Assembly (NCBI GenBank): GCA_948956705.1
Contig: CARCZS010000022.1
Location: forward strand, 1 to 46,690
DNA length: 46,690 nucleotides
Reading direction: 5' to 3'
Source of the DNA: an uncultured Phocaeicola sp.
Lineage (GTDB): Bacteria; Bacteroidota; Bacteroidia; Bacteroidales; Bacteroidaceae
The position numbers and the translations under genes are program-made. Position 1 is the stretch's first letter. The number at the start of each line of letters is the position of its first letter. Below the pieces are notes generated by a model that made no database searches, was not told the origin of the DNA, and was given only the letters and a program-made list of their open reading frames with translations. Of the stretch, positions 33,704 to 42,786 are shown one piece after another.

Positions 33704-34979
33704 TCCCGTTCTAATCCTTGGTGCTGGAATATCCGGTCTTGGAGCTGCATACAAATTATCTTGCAATGGTCAGCAGACTGTAGTTTTGGAAAAGGATACT
33801 ACTTATGGAGGTCTTTGCGGTAACTTTACCATTGACGGTTTCCGTTTTGACCGTTTTGTTCATTTTTCCTTTGCTAAAGATGAACAAGTAAATAGAATCT
33901 TTATGGATGGAGCCGGAGAGGTATTCAGACATGTACCTAATGCATATAATCTTTATCAGGGAATATGGATAAAGCATCCGGCCCAAAATAATCTTTATCC
34001 GCTCAGTCAGAAGATGAAGGATGCCGTAGTAAGAGATTTTTTATCCCGTCCGACAGATATTGACTCTTCTCAGATACAAAATTACGACCAATGGTTACGG
34101 CTTCAATTCGGTCATTTTTTTGCAGAACATTTTCCGATTCCTTATACTAAGAAATATTGGATGACTGAAGCAAAGGATTTGGAAACAAGATGGATGGGCA
34201 GCCGGGAAGGAAGCCGTTTATACCAGCCTTCCGTTGAAGAAGTGATACAGGGGTGCAATACATCCGAAACTCCTGTAACCTATTATAGTAAGGAGATGCG
34301 TTATCCACGAAAAGGTGGATTTAAGCAGTTTTTGTCTGCTTTGGTAGAAAACCAGGATATTCGTTATAACCAACAGGTCATATCGATAGATGTAGAGAAT
34401 CGTCTTCTTCGTACATCAAAAGGCGATGAATATCAATTTGACCGTTTGATTAGCAGTCTTCCGCTTCCTGAGGTAATTAAGATGCTGAAAAACGTTCCTG
34501 TTGATGTTTGCAATGCAGTTGCACGGTTACACTGTACCTGTGGTTATCAGATATCGGTCGGACTGAAGACGAAGAATATCCCTCCTTATCTTTGGTGGTA
34601 CATTTATGATGAGGATATTCTTCCTGCTCGCGTCTACTCACCTTCCTTGAAGTCGCCCGACAATGTTCCCGAAGGTTGTTCCTCACTTCAGATGGAAGTG
34701 TATTGTAACCGTAATGAATATACCCGGGAAGAGCTGTTGGCACGTTCAGTGGGAAAACTTGTTTCTTTAAACATTTTAAAACAAGAAGATATCCTTTTTA
34801 CTGATATCCGTTTCGAACCATACGCCAATGTCATTTTTGACCATAATATTTATGAAGCCCGTAAGACTGTCCGTGATTACCTTTTTTCCCTTGGTATTGA
34901 AACGATTGGGAGATTTGGAAAATGGGGATATCTGTGGAGTGATCAGAGTTTGATGAGTGGATTGAAAGTTGAAATGTAA
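33690..34979 (+). CDS. FAD-dependent oxidoreductase, UDP-galactopyranose mutase-like or amine oxidase
   Basis: This is a 429-residue protein whose N-terminal Rossmann fold carries the dinucleotide motif GAGISGLGAA (about 10-19) and the EKD segment, followed by the GGLCGNF loop. This order is common to Glf-like mutases and amine-oxidase-fold enzymes of capsule clusters. The end (FGKWGYLWSDQSLMSGL) matches the C-terminal FAD contact of the same group. It overlaps the preceding SDR gene by 14 bases. It probably modifies or isomerises a nucleotide sugar, for example ring contraction, but I cannot identify the reaction. Confidence 0.75.
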   Translation: MKMNNPVLILGAGISGLGAAYKLSCNGQQTVVLEKDTTYGGLCGNFTIDGFRFDRFVHFSFAKDEQVNRIFMDGAGEVFRHVPNAYNLYQGIWIKHPAQNNLYPLSQKMKDAVVRDFLSRPTDIDSSQIQNYDQWLRLQFGHFFAEHFPIPYTKKYWMTEAKDLETRWMGSREGSRLYQPSVEEVIQGCNTSETPVTYYSKEMRYPRKGGFKQFLSALVENQDIRYNQQVISIDVENRLLRTSKGDEYQFDRLISSLPLPEVIKMLKNVPVDVCNAVARLHCTCGYQISVGLKTKNIPPYLWWYIYDEDILPARVYSPSLKSPDNVPEGCSSLQMEVYCNRNEYTREELLARSVGKLVSLNILKQEDILFTDIRFEPYANVIFDHNIYEARKTVRDYLFSLGIETIGRFGKWGYLWSDQSLMSGLKVEM

Positions 34980-34996
34980 ATAAGCATACTAAGAAA

Positions 34997-36022
34997 ATGG
35001 ATAGAGATATTTCATTGGATGCCATAAAATTAGTGGCCTGCATTTTTGTATGTACTCTTCACACAATAGGGATGTTTATGTCTGAGTCTTCAGATTTTCA
35101 TTTATCCTATCTTTTATTTTATATGTCGGGGATTGCAGTTCCATTGTTTTTTATGGTAAACGGCTTTTTATTGGCCCCTAAGGATGGTGGAATGAAGTAT
35201 TATTATAGGAAGATTTTTAATATTGTCAAGATCGTATGTGTATTTACTTTCATTTTTGATATTCCTAAACTTGTTAGAGGTGATATCTCTATATTAATGC
35301 CGTTTAAACAAGCTTGTAGTAGTCTGTTTTTTCAAGGTGGAGTGTTCCCTGTATTTTGGTTTTTGGGAAGTCTCATTTTTATATATGCCCTAATGCCATT
35401 TTTAAAGAAATATATCATATCAATAAGAACTAGATTATACGGTTTATTGCTTTTCCTGTCAGTGCTGCAGTTTATAATATACACTTGCGATATTTATACA
35501 AATTACGTTTATTCTTTTATATTTGAAAATGTGTATATACCGCAATCTTTTCGTTTGTATTCCCATCTGATGTATTTTCTATTAGGTGTTTGTTTGAGGT
35601 TATATCTTACAGATAATAATATGTTAAAAAATGTAATAGGGGGGGGTAAAGCGGTCTTGTGCTATATAATTTATATTTTATGTGCTGCGTTAATTTGTTA
35701 TTTATTATATCGCAATGTTGGTGCGATAGAATATTTTCAAAATTCAATTATCTGTGTATTGGCTTCTTTGTCTTTTTTCTTGAGCTTAAGGTCGATAGTT
35801 TTTAGCGGTTATATAGGGAGGACTATTGTTAATCTTTCATCTTGTAGTATTTTAGTTTATACCATTCATTATCCGATTCTTTCATTATTGTATATGAAAA
35901 CAGATCTGTTCGTACATACAGATTTTTCCTTTCTTGCTTGGGCCGGTTTATTGTTGTTATGGTTCTTCATATCTTATTGGGTATATCAGATACCGTATAT
36001 TAGCTCTTTCTTAAGAATTTAG
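34997..36022 (+). CDS. Acyltransferase 3 family membrane protein
   Basis: This 341-residue protein has about ten hydrophobic segments and the early conserved His in VCTLHTIG (about 20-27), matching acyltransferase 3 enzymes that O-acetylate or otherwise acylate surface polysaccharides. It starts directly with the conserved DAIKLVAC helix. It follows the FAD oxidoreductase by 17 bases. It is clearly A/T-richer than rfbFG, with many ATA and AGA codons, suggesting separate acquisition. Confidence 0.82.
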   Translation: MDRDISLDAIKLVACIFVCTLHTIGMFMSESSDFHLSYLLFYMSGIAVPLFFMVNGFLLAPKDGGMKYYYRKIFNIVKIVCVFTFIFDIPKLVRGDISILMPFKQACSSLFFQGGVFPVFWFLGSLIFIYALMPFLKKYIISIRTRLYGLLLFLSVLQFIIYTCDIYTNYVYSFIFENVYIPQSFRLYSHLMYFLLGVCLRLYLTDNNMLKNVIGGGKAVLCYIIYILCAALICYLLYRNVGAIEYFQNSIICVLASLSFFLSLRSIVFSGYIGRTIVNLSSCSILVYTIHYPILSLLYMKTDLFVHTDFSFLAWAGLLLLWFFISYWVYQIPYISSFLRI

Positions 36023-36041
36023 TGAAAGTCTTGTTTCATCT

Positions 36042-37484
36042 ATGTCTGTAAAACAAAACTATTTTTATAGTTTGCTGAATACTATTTCAGGGCTGTTATT
36101 TCCGATTGTAACATTTCCGTATGTTGCCCGTATCTTGATGGCAGACGGGATAGGACAGGTAAATTTCTATCTTTCCATCATTAATTATATATCCATGTTT
36201 GCAGGGTTAGGAATACCGACTTATGCCATTCGGGAAATAGCTAGGGTGAAGAGCAATGTGAAAGAGATGAATCAAGTGGCAGTGGAAATACTTCTATTAC
36301 ATACCTTTCTTACTCTGTTGGGATATATTGTAGTAGGTGTTGTAGCGCTTACCGTAGCGCAAGTTCAAGTCAATCTTCCTCTTTTTCTGATTTTAAGCAT
36401 GAATCTCTTTTTTATTGCTATTGGATGTGAATGGTTTTATCAAGGGATGGAGGACTTTAAGTATATTACAATAAGAGGTTTGATTGTTAAGATGTTGTCG
36501 GTGGCATTGCTTTTTGTTTTGGTGAAAGACCGGTCGGATTTACTTTATTATGGTGTGTATTCAGTGGTAGGAGTCGTTGGAGGTAATATCTTTAATGCAT
36601 TCCGGTTAAGAAAGTATATAAAGTTCCATCTATTGGAATTAAAAGAACTTCATCCTATGCGGCATCTGATTCCTGCCTTGCGGATATTCCTTTTGAATGT
36701 TGTGGCCAGCATTTATCTCCAACTGGATACAGTCATGTTAGGATTTCTTAAAGGGAATGAGGCTGTAGGCTATTATACCGGTGCCATTAAATTGACTAAA
36801 ATGCTAATGGGCATCACTTCTTCTTTATGCGTTGTCCTTTTGCCACGTCTGTCCAATTTGGTGGTGGAGAATGAACGTGAGGAATTTGAGCGGCTATTAA
36901 GGAAAGCATTGGATTATGTGATAACGATAGCGGCACCAATGAGTATGGGGCTTGTTATAATGGCCCCCACTTTAGTCTATCTTTTTTGTGGTGAAGGATA
37001 TGTACCCTCCATTTCAACCATGCAGATAACGGCTCCTATCATTCTTTTTATCAGCATCTCGTATGTGTTGGTACAATCCATATTTTCTCTGGGTAAGGAA
37101 AATATAACTATTATCACAGGCATAGTGGGTGCTTTGACCAATGTTGCTATAAATTTCATGCTTATACCACATTGGGCTCAGGACGGGGCGGCAATAGGAA
37201 CTTTGTTGGCAGAATTTTCTGTTATGATAGCCTATCTGTTTATCATACGCCGTTTTTCAATTATTTCTATATTCACTCGCCATACCGCCCTGTGTCTGTT
37301 TGCCGTAGCCATTATGGGGACCTGTCTATGGGGAGTGTCTTTGTGGAAGTTTTCTCATACCTTAAATCTGTTTGTAATGCCATTGGTGGGAGGTGCGGTT
37401 TATGCCACAGTTTTAGGCTTTGCTAAAGAGCCTTTACTTCTGGATGTATGCCGTATGGTCAAACAAAGAATAAGAATAAAATAA
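36042..37484 (+). CDS. Wzx-type polysaccharide flippase
   Basis: This 480-residue MATE-like membrane protein has about 14 hydrophobic segments. The start (NYFYSLLNTISGLLFPIVTFPYVARIL) is the family signature of Wzx/RfbX O-unit flippases, which move undecaprenyl-linked repeat units across the inner membrane. A Wzx together with an EpsG-like polymerase implies a Wzx/Wzy-dependent capsule. It is 19 bases after the acyltransferase gene. Its hydrophobicity gives good confidence in the general role, not in the substrate. Confidence 0.92.
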   Translation: MSVKQNYFYSLLNTISGLLFPIVTFPYVARILMADGIGQVNFYLSIINYISMFAGLGIPTYAIREIARVKSNVKEMNQVAVEILLLHTFLTLLGYIVVGVVALTVAQVQVNLPLFLILSMNLFFIAIGCEWFYQGMEDFKYITIRGLIVKMLSVALLFVLVKDRSDLLYYGVYSVVGVVGGNIFNAFRLRKYIKFHLLELKELHPMRHLIPALRIFLLNVVASIYLQLDTVMLGFLKGNEAVGYYTGAIKLTKMLMGITSSLCVVLLPRLSNLVVENEREEFERLLRKALDYVITIAAPMSMGLVIMAPTLVYLFCGEGYVPSISTMQITAPIILFISISYVLVQSIFSLGKENITIITGIVGALTNVAINFMLIPHWAQDGAAIGTLLAEFSVMIAYLFIIRRFSIISIFTRHTALCLFAVAIMGTCLWGVSLWKFSHTLNLFVMPLVGGAVYATVLGFAKEPLLLDVCRMVKQRIRIK

Positions 37485-37497
37485 TATTGATATAATA

Positions 37498-38442
37498 ATG
37501 GATACAGCAGTTCTTTTTGAGACATTTGCACGGCCTCAATATGCCCGTCAGGTTTTTGACCAGATAAAGAAGGCAAAGCCTAAGAAACTTTACTTTTATT
37601 CTAATAAGGCGCGTGTTGACCGTCCTGATGAAGTAAGGAATAATGAAGAAATTCGTTCATGGGTGAAAGAAGTGGATTGGGATTGTGAACTTCACACTTT
37701 TTTCCGTGAAGAGTATGTGGATGTTTATACTTCGGTTCGTGGTGCAATGGACTGGGTATTTGATAATGAAGAACAGGCAATAATACTTGAAGATGACTGT
37801 GTGCCGTCCGTTGCATTTTTTGAGTATTGTGATTTCTTCCTTGATAAATATAAAGAGGATAAGAGCATAGGATTTATTTCCGGAGCAAATTATTTAAAAA
37901 ATTATGTTCCAGAGAAAGAAAATGACCATATATACTGTAATCTATTTTGTTTTTATGGCTTTGCTACTTGGAAGGATAGATGGAAAACTTTGGATTTTAA
38001 TATAACCTGTGAAGAGGTTATTGAAAAGGGCTATATCAATCGATATTATAGAGGGGAAAAAGAGTCTATTATTATGGAACAATATTTTATGAGAGTGGAT
38101 GATTTCGTGAAACGTACTCATTGTTGGGACTATATATTTGATTTGAACTCCTTTAAAAATGATTCGTATGGCGTTTACCCTATTGTTAATCTTGTTATGA
38201 ATATAGGAGCGTATGGCGTGCATACTAATGCGAGTGTCTTGAAGTTAGTTGAGGGATTTTTTGGAGAACGACATTATCCTTTTGCTCCAAAACATAAAGG
38301 TGTGTTTACAAAAAGATTTAATAGAATAATGATAGAAAAAATTTATAGAAACGACAAAAAGGGGGAAGTTATAAAAAGGGGATTAAAATTTTTGTTGGGA
38401 CAGAACTTCTATTCATATCTGAAGAGTATTGTAAAACAATAA
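37498..38442 (+). CDS. Glycosyltransferase, GT-A like (hemagglutinin/GNT-I type)
   Basis: This is a 314-residue cytoplasmic protein. The first half is a Rossmann-like GT-A domain with an EDDCVPS motif (about 98-104: IILEDDCVPSVAFF), in place of the usual DxD, coordinating the metal and donor sugar. Such proteins occur in Bacteroides capsule loci and resemble the GNT-I fold rather than classical GT2. The rest (about 150-314) contains aromatic residues suited to acceptor binding. It is 13 bases after wzx, so it belongs to the same operon. Donor and acceptor are unknown. Confidence 0.72.
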   Translation: MDTAVLFETFARPQYARQVFDQIKKAKPKKLYFYSNKARVDRPDEVRNNEEIRSWVKEVDWDCELHTFFREEYVDVYTSVRGAMDWVFDNEEQAIILEDDCVPSVAFFEYCDFFLDKYKEDKSIGFISGANYLKNYVPEKENDHIYCNLFCFYGFATWKDRWKTLDFNITCEEVIEKGYINRYYRGEKESIIMEQYFMRVDDFVKRTHCWDYIFDLNSFKNDSYGVYPIVNLVMNIGAYGVHTNASVLKLVEGFFGERHYPFAPKHKGVFTKRFNRIMIEKIYRNDKKGEVIKRGLKFLLGQNFYSYLKSIVKQ

Positions 38443-38476
38443 TAAGTATTTGTGATATTAATAAATCAATTACAAG

Positions 38477-39724
38477 ATGAAAGTTTTACATATATCTACA
38501 TCCGATCGTCAAGGTGGAGCGGCAATAGCTGCATATCGTCTTAATGAAGCTTTACAAAATGAAGGAGTAGATTCAAAAATGTTGGTATATAATAAAATAA
38601 CATTGAATCCTACAGTCGAACGTTTTTCTTCTTTTTGTAGTATATGGGAAAAGTTATTCTATAAACCGTTAATCCCTTTGCGTACTTTAATAAAAGAAAA
38701 AATGTTGCATAATGTTGTGACATTTTCTATGGGTAGATATTGGAGCTGTCGAATTCACAACTTGCCTCTTGTACAAGAGGCTGACATCATATATATCCAT
38801 TGGATTAATGGCGGTTTTTTAACTGTTAAAGAAATAGAAAGCATACTTAAGTTAGGGAAACCGACTTTTATTTTCCTTCATGATATGTGGCTGTTGACAG
38901 GTGGTTGTCACTATGCCTTTTCTTGTCAAAAATATTACTCGTTATGCAATGAGTGCCCTACTATAAATAGAACTAGTGTGAAATGGATATGTAAATATGT
39001 ATTTAAGAATAAAGAAAGATTGAAGAATTATAGTAATCTTCATCTTATATCTCCAAGTCATTGGATGGATGATTGCGTAGGAAAAAGTGCTTTATTCCAT
39101 CATGTTGATAGGATGATTATTCCAAATTTGCTTAATACTGTTAGATTTAGTCCGATAGATAAAATCGTAGCCCGTCAATTATTACAGCTTCCTTTAAATA
39201 CTCAACTAATTTTATTTGCAGCAGATTCAGGAACACAAAATCCATATAAAGGATGGCCTCTTTTAAAGAAAGCACTAGGTAGAATGTCTGGGTTAAACAT
39301 GGCAATAGTGGTGCTTGGAAACTTTCTTTGTCCTGACGAAATTTCTTCTTTTCCATTTGCGTCTTATTCTATGGGGAAAATATCTGATGAGTACTCTTTG
39401 ACATTGTTATATAATGCAGTTGATGTTTATGTAACATCTTCTTTGGCTGAATCATTTGGACAAACCATAATAGAAGCGCAAGCGTGTGGTACCATTCCTG
39501 TGGGGTTCGATTTGGGAGGAATCCCTGATATTATAGAACATGAGAAAACTGGATATCTAGCAAGAGAAAAAGATATTGAAGATTTGAAAGATGGAATTCT
39601 TTGGGCATTAAGTCATTCTGAGGATGAAGCAATAAAGAAGAATATGATTGACTCTGTTTCAAATAAGTTTTCATATAAAATAGTGACAGAGCAGCATATG
39701 AGAAAATGGAATATGATAAAATGA
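38477..39724 (+). CDS. Glycosyltransferase family 4
   Basis: This 415-residue GT-B enzyme has an N-terminal acceptor domain starting KVLHISTSDRQGGAAIAAYRL and a C-terminal donor domain with the EX7E-type motif ESFGQTIIEAQACG (about 330-343). The later GGIPDIIEHEKTGYL segment is typical of GT4 retaining transferases. It has no signal peptide or membrane helix, so it acts at the cytoplasmic face. It follows the previous gene by 34 bases and precedes a GT2 gene by 7 bases. The sequence is A/T-rich. Substrate not assignable. Confidence 0.9.
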   Translation: MKVLHISTSDRQGGAAIAAYRLNEALQNEGVDSKMLVYNKITLNPTVERFSSFCSIWEKLFYKPLIPLRTLIKEKMLHNVVTFSMGRYWSCRIHNLPLVQEADIIYIHWINGGFLTVKEIESILKLGKPTFIFLHDMWLLTGGCHYAFSCQKYYSLCNECPTINRTSVKWICKYVFKNKERLKNYSNLHLISPSHWMDDCVGKSALFHHVDRMIIPNLLNTVRFSPIDKIVARQLLQLPLNTQLILFAADSGTQNPYKGWPLLKKALGRMSGLNMAIVVLGNFLCPDEISSFPFASYSMGKISDEYSLTLLYNAVDVYVTSSLAESFGQTIIEAQACGTIPVGFDLGGIPDIIEHEKTGYLAREKDIEDLKDGILWALSHSEDEAIKKNMIDSVSNKFSYKIVTEQHMRKWNMIK

Positions 39725-39731
39725 GATATAG

Positions 39732-40490
39732 ATGAATTTATTTAAAGAAACAGATACTTTGATTTCAATTGTGACAGTGTCATATAACGCTGTTTTAACT
39801 ATTGAACAGACTATCCTTTCCGTTATTAATCAGACTTATCCGAATGTTGAATATATTATTATTGATGGAGGAAGTACAGATGGAACAGTGGACATTATCA
39901 AGAAATATGAGGATAAAATCGCTTATTGGGTGAGTGAACCAGATAAGGGGATTTATGATGCGATGAACAAAGGAGTTGTTGTTGCTACAGGAGAATGGAT
40001 AAACTTTATGAATGCAGGAGACATCTTTACTGATGGCGATGTTATAGACAAATTATTTCATCAGAATATAATTATAAATAGAGTTGGAATTGTATTTGGT
40101 GATACATTGGTTGTGTTTAGAAATAGAGAGAAGATAGTTAGATTTGGTGATGATACACATCACAAAATAATGCCTTCTTGTCATCAGTCTATTTTTTGCA
40201 GAAGAAATCTTCTGGTTAGCAATCCTTTTGACTTAAGATATAAAATTGCAGCTGATTATAATTTCTTTTTTCAGTTAAAGCAGAGAAAGGTAGAATTCCA
40301 ATATATTCAATTGGTGGTGGCTATTTATGATGCAACTGATGGTATATCTAGCAGAAATGTGTGGAGAACGCAGAAAGAAATGATGACTATAGAAAGAAAC
40401 TGTTTATTTATATATTTCATTCGTATTGGTCTGTTGGGATTAAAATTGTGTATAAAGAAAGTATTAATAGTATTAGGTTTAAAAAAATGA
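39732..40490 (+). CDS. Glycosyltransferase family 2
   Basis: This 252-residue inverting GT-A enzyme starts with SIVTVSYNAVLTIEQTILSVINQ and the nucleotide-binding IIDGGSTDGT, then SEPDKGIYDAMNKG and NFMNAGDIF as acceptor and metal-site motifs. This pattern is common in capsule-locus GT2 proteins. No membrane segments are evident apart from a weakly hydrophobic end. Its stop codon overlaps the wecB start (ATGA), so the two are coupled. The donor may be the UDP-ManNAc made by the next gene, but this is a guess. Confidence 0.9.
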   Translation: MNLFKETDTLISIVTVSYNAVLTIEQTILSVINQTYPNVEYIIIDGGSTDGTVDIIKKYEDKIAYWVSEPDKGIYDAMNKGVVVATGEWINFMNAGDIFTDGDVIDKLFHQNIIINRVGIVFGDTLVVFRNREKIVRFGDDTHHKIMPSCHQSIFCRRNLLVSNPFDLRYKIAADYNFFFQLKQRKVEFQYIQLVVAIYDATDGISSRNVWRTQKEMMTIERNCLFIYFIRIGLLGLKLCIKKVLIVLGLKK

Positions 40491-41641
40491 AAAAAGTAAT
40501 GTTGGTTTTCGGAACTCGTCCAGAGGCTATAAAAATGGCTCCATTGGTCAAGGCGTTCCAAAAAGAATCAGATAAATTTAAAACAATAATTTGTGTTACG
40601 GGACAGCATCGTGAAATGTTGGATCAGGTATTGGCCATTTTTGAAATTAAACCTGATTATGACTTAAATATCATGAAGCAGGAACAAGATTTGTATGATG
40701 TGACAGCGCGTGTGCTTACAGGTATGCGTGATGTGCTAAAAGAGGTACATCCCGATGTGGTACTGGTGCATGGCGATACAACGACATCTACCGCAGCGGC
40801 ATTGGCTGCATTCTATCAGCAGATTCCAGTGGGACATGTGGAGGCAGGATTGCGTACGCATAATATATATAGCCCATGGCCGGAAGAGATGAACCGTCAG
40901 ATAACAGGCCGTATCGCTGCTTATCATTTTTCTCCCACTTCGTTGAGTAGGCAAAATTTATTAAATGAAGGAATTAAAGAGGAAGCTATAACAGTGACCG
41001 GTAATACAGTGATTGACGCTCTGTATATGGTGGTAGATAAGATTAAAAGTGATAATGTATTAGATGCAGAGCTTGAAAGAAGTTTGAATAGTGCCGGTTA
41101 TGACGTAGGGCGTTTGAAAGATGGAAAGAAATTGGTTTTAATTACCGGACATCGCCGTGAAAACTTTGGTGATGGTTTTATTTCAATGTGTACTGCTATT
41201 AAAGATTTAGTAAAGAAGTATCCAGATGTGGACTTTGTATATCCGATGCACCTTAATCCTAATGTACGTAAGCCGATCCATGAGGTGTTTGGCGAGGATT
41301 TAACGGGACTTGGAAATATGTTCTTTATTGAGCCACTTGAATATTTGTCTTTTGTTTATCTGATGGAAAAATCTACGATTGTGTTGACAGATAGTGGGGG
41401 CATTCAGGAAGAAGCACCGGGCCTCGGCAAGCCTGTGCTTGTGATGCGCAACACTACGGAACGTCCAGAAGCTTTGGAAGCAGGTACGGTGAAATTAGTG
41501 GGTACTGATTATGTCAAAATTATAAATGAGGTATCTGCATTACTTGATGACAATGCTTATTATGAGAAAATGAGTAAGGCTGTAAATCCCTATGGGGACG
41601 GACTGGCTTGTGGCAGAATAGCGGACAAATTAAAGTTATGA
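40487..41641 (+). CDS. wecB: UDP-N-acetylglucosamine 2-epimerase (non-hydrolysing)
   Basis: This 384-residue enzyme interconverts UDP-GlcNAc and UDP-ManNAc. It starts with VMLVFGTRPEAIKMAPLV and shows the family motifs ICVTGQHREMLDQV, HGDTTTSTAAALAAF, EAGLRT, TGHRRENFG and TDSGGIQEE. The longer upstream frame overlaps the GT2 gene and was rejected; ATG 40487 overlaps its stop. No WecC dehydrogenase is present, so ManNAc itself rather than ManNAcA is probably incorporated. It overlaps the polymerase gene by ATGA. Confidence 0.95.
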   Translation: MKKVMLVFGTRPEAIKMAPLVKAFQKESDKFKTIICVTGQHREMLDQVLAIFEIKPDYDLNIMKQEQDLYDVTARVLTGMRDVLKEVHPDVVLVHGDTTTSTAAALAAFYQQIPVGHVEAGLRTHNIYSPWPEEMNRQITGRIAAYHFSPTSLSRQNLLNEGIKEEAITVTGNTVIDALYMVVDKIKSDNVLDAELERSLNSAGYDVGRLKDGKKLVLITGHRRENFGDGFISMCTAIKDLVKKYPDVDFVYPMHLNPNVRKPIHEVFGEDLTGLGNMFFIEPLEYLSFVYLMEKSTIVLTDSGGIQEEAPGLGKPVLVMRNTTERPEALEAGTVKLVGTDYVKIINEVSALLDDNAYYEKMSKAVNPYGDGLACGRIADKLKL

Positions 41642-42786
41642 CCCCTTATATATTTACTATATCCATAGTATTTGTATCTTTTTTATATACATACAAAAGA
41701 CCTGATAAACGAATATTTGAGCTTGTAGTCTTATTAGTCTGTTTCATTATCTGTTTTGGCTACATGACAGGCTCGGATTGGCGGGCATATGAAGAAATAT
41801 ACAATTCTTACAAAGAACCAAATAATTTTTATTGGAGATTTTTATTTGTTGAGCCCCTATATTTATGTTTTAATATCATAGGGAATGAGGCTCAGTTAAA
41901 TTTTTGGACTTTTTATTTGATAATTAAAGTACTTATTTTTTATAAAGTTATCAGTATATTCAAAAGGTTCTGTCCATTTAATATTTCTCTTCTGGCCTTA
42001 ACATTCTATTTAGGTTTCTGGGGAATTATGGTTTTTATAGATACTCCATTTAGGAATTTGATAGCGGTGTATATTTTTTTATGTTCGATTCGCTATTTCT
42101 ATGAACGGAATTTTAAAAAATATCTGTTATTCTGTTTATTAGCAATTCTCTGCCATTTCTCTGCCTTCCTGCTGATACCTTTATATTTTTGCAATCGCTC
42201 TTTCTCAAATAGGACTATTGTTATTGCTTTTATAATGGTAAACCTTTTGCTTCTTAATGCAGACTGGGTGTTTTCTCTGATTGGGAAATTATTATTCTTT
42301 CTGCCACAAGTGGCTGCCAAAATTGAAAATTATACTATTGGAGAAGAAGCAGAAACAACAGGGGCGGGAAAAATATTATCATTAGGATATTTTATTCACA
42401 TCTTTTTTTTCCTAGTAATACTTAAGTCTAGAAAGATTATTACCAATAAGCCTTGCGGGAATCTTATTTTTAATATGGGGATTCTGTATATTTTTATTTT
42501 CAGATTAGGATTAACAGTGTTGATTTTTTCCAGAATCCAGCTCTTTATATCCATTTTCTATTCGATAGCCATTGCATTATCTCTATATTCAATGAAATCA
42601 GGTCAAAAACTTTTTTATGTATTTATTATATATGCATTAGCTCTTTTTTCGAATATAAATCAGATGAGGAATGTGTATATGGTTCCTTATACTAACTATT
42701 TCTTCTATTTAGATAAAGATTTGTCTTTTGAAGAGAGGTCTGATTATAACTTTATTCATTCCCCGTATAAAGAAATTGAGAAATGA
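41638..42786 (+). CDS. EpsG family polysaccharide polymerase (Wzy-like)
   Basis: This 382-residue protein has around ten membrane helices and a short soluble C-terminus. EpsG proteins are the Bacteroides counterpart of Wzy, linking repeat units at the outer face of the inner membrane; the start (FVSFLYTYKRPDK) and GSDWRAYEEIY motif fit. ATG 41638 is preferred because it overlaps the wecB stop by ATGA. Its stop overlaps the next start in the same way. Codon use is A/T-rich. Confidence 0.82.
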   Translation: MTPYIFTISIVFVSFLYTYKRPDKRIFELVVLLVCFIICFGYMTGSDWRAYEEIYNSYKEPNNFYWRFLFVEPLYLCFNIIGNEAQLNFWTFYLIIKVLIFYKVISIFKRFCPFNISLLALTFYLGFWGIMVFIDTPFRNLIAVYIFLCSIRYFYERNFKKYLLFCLLAILCHFSAFLLIPLYFCNRSFSNRTIVIAFIMVNLLLLNADWVFSLIGKLLFFLPQVAAKIENYTIGEEAETTGAGKILSLGYFIHIFFFLVILKSRKIITNKPCGNLIFNMGILYIFIFRLGLTVLIFSRIQLFISIFYSIAIALSLYSMKSGQKLFYVFIIYALALFSNINQMRNVYMVPYTNYFFYLDKDLSFEERSDYNFIHSPYKEIEK

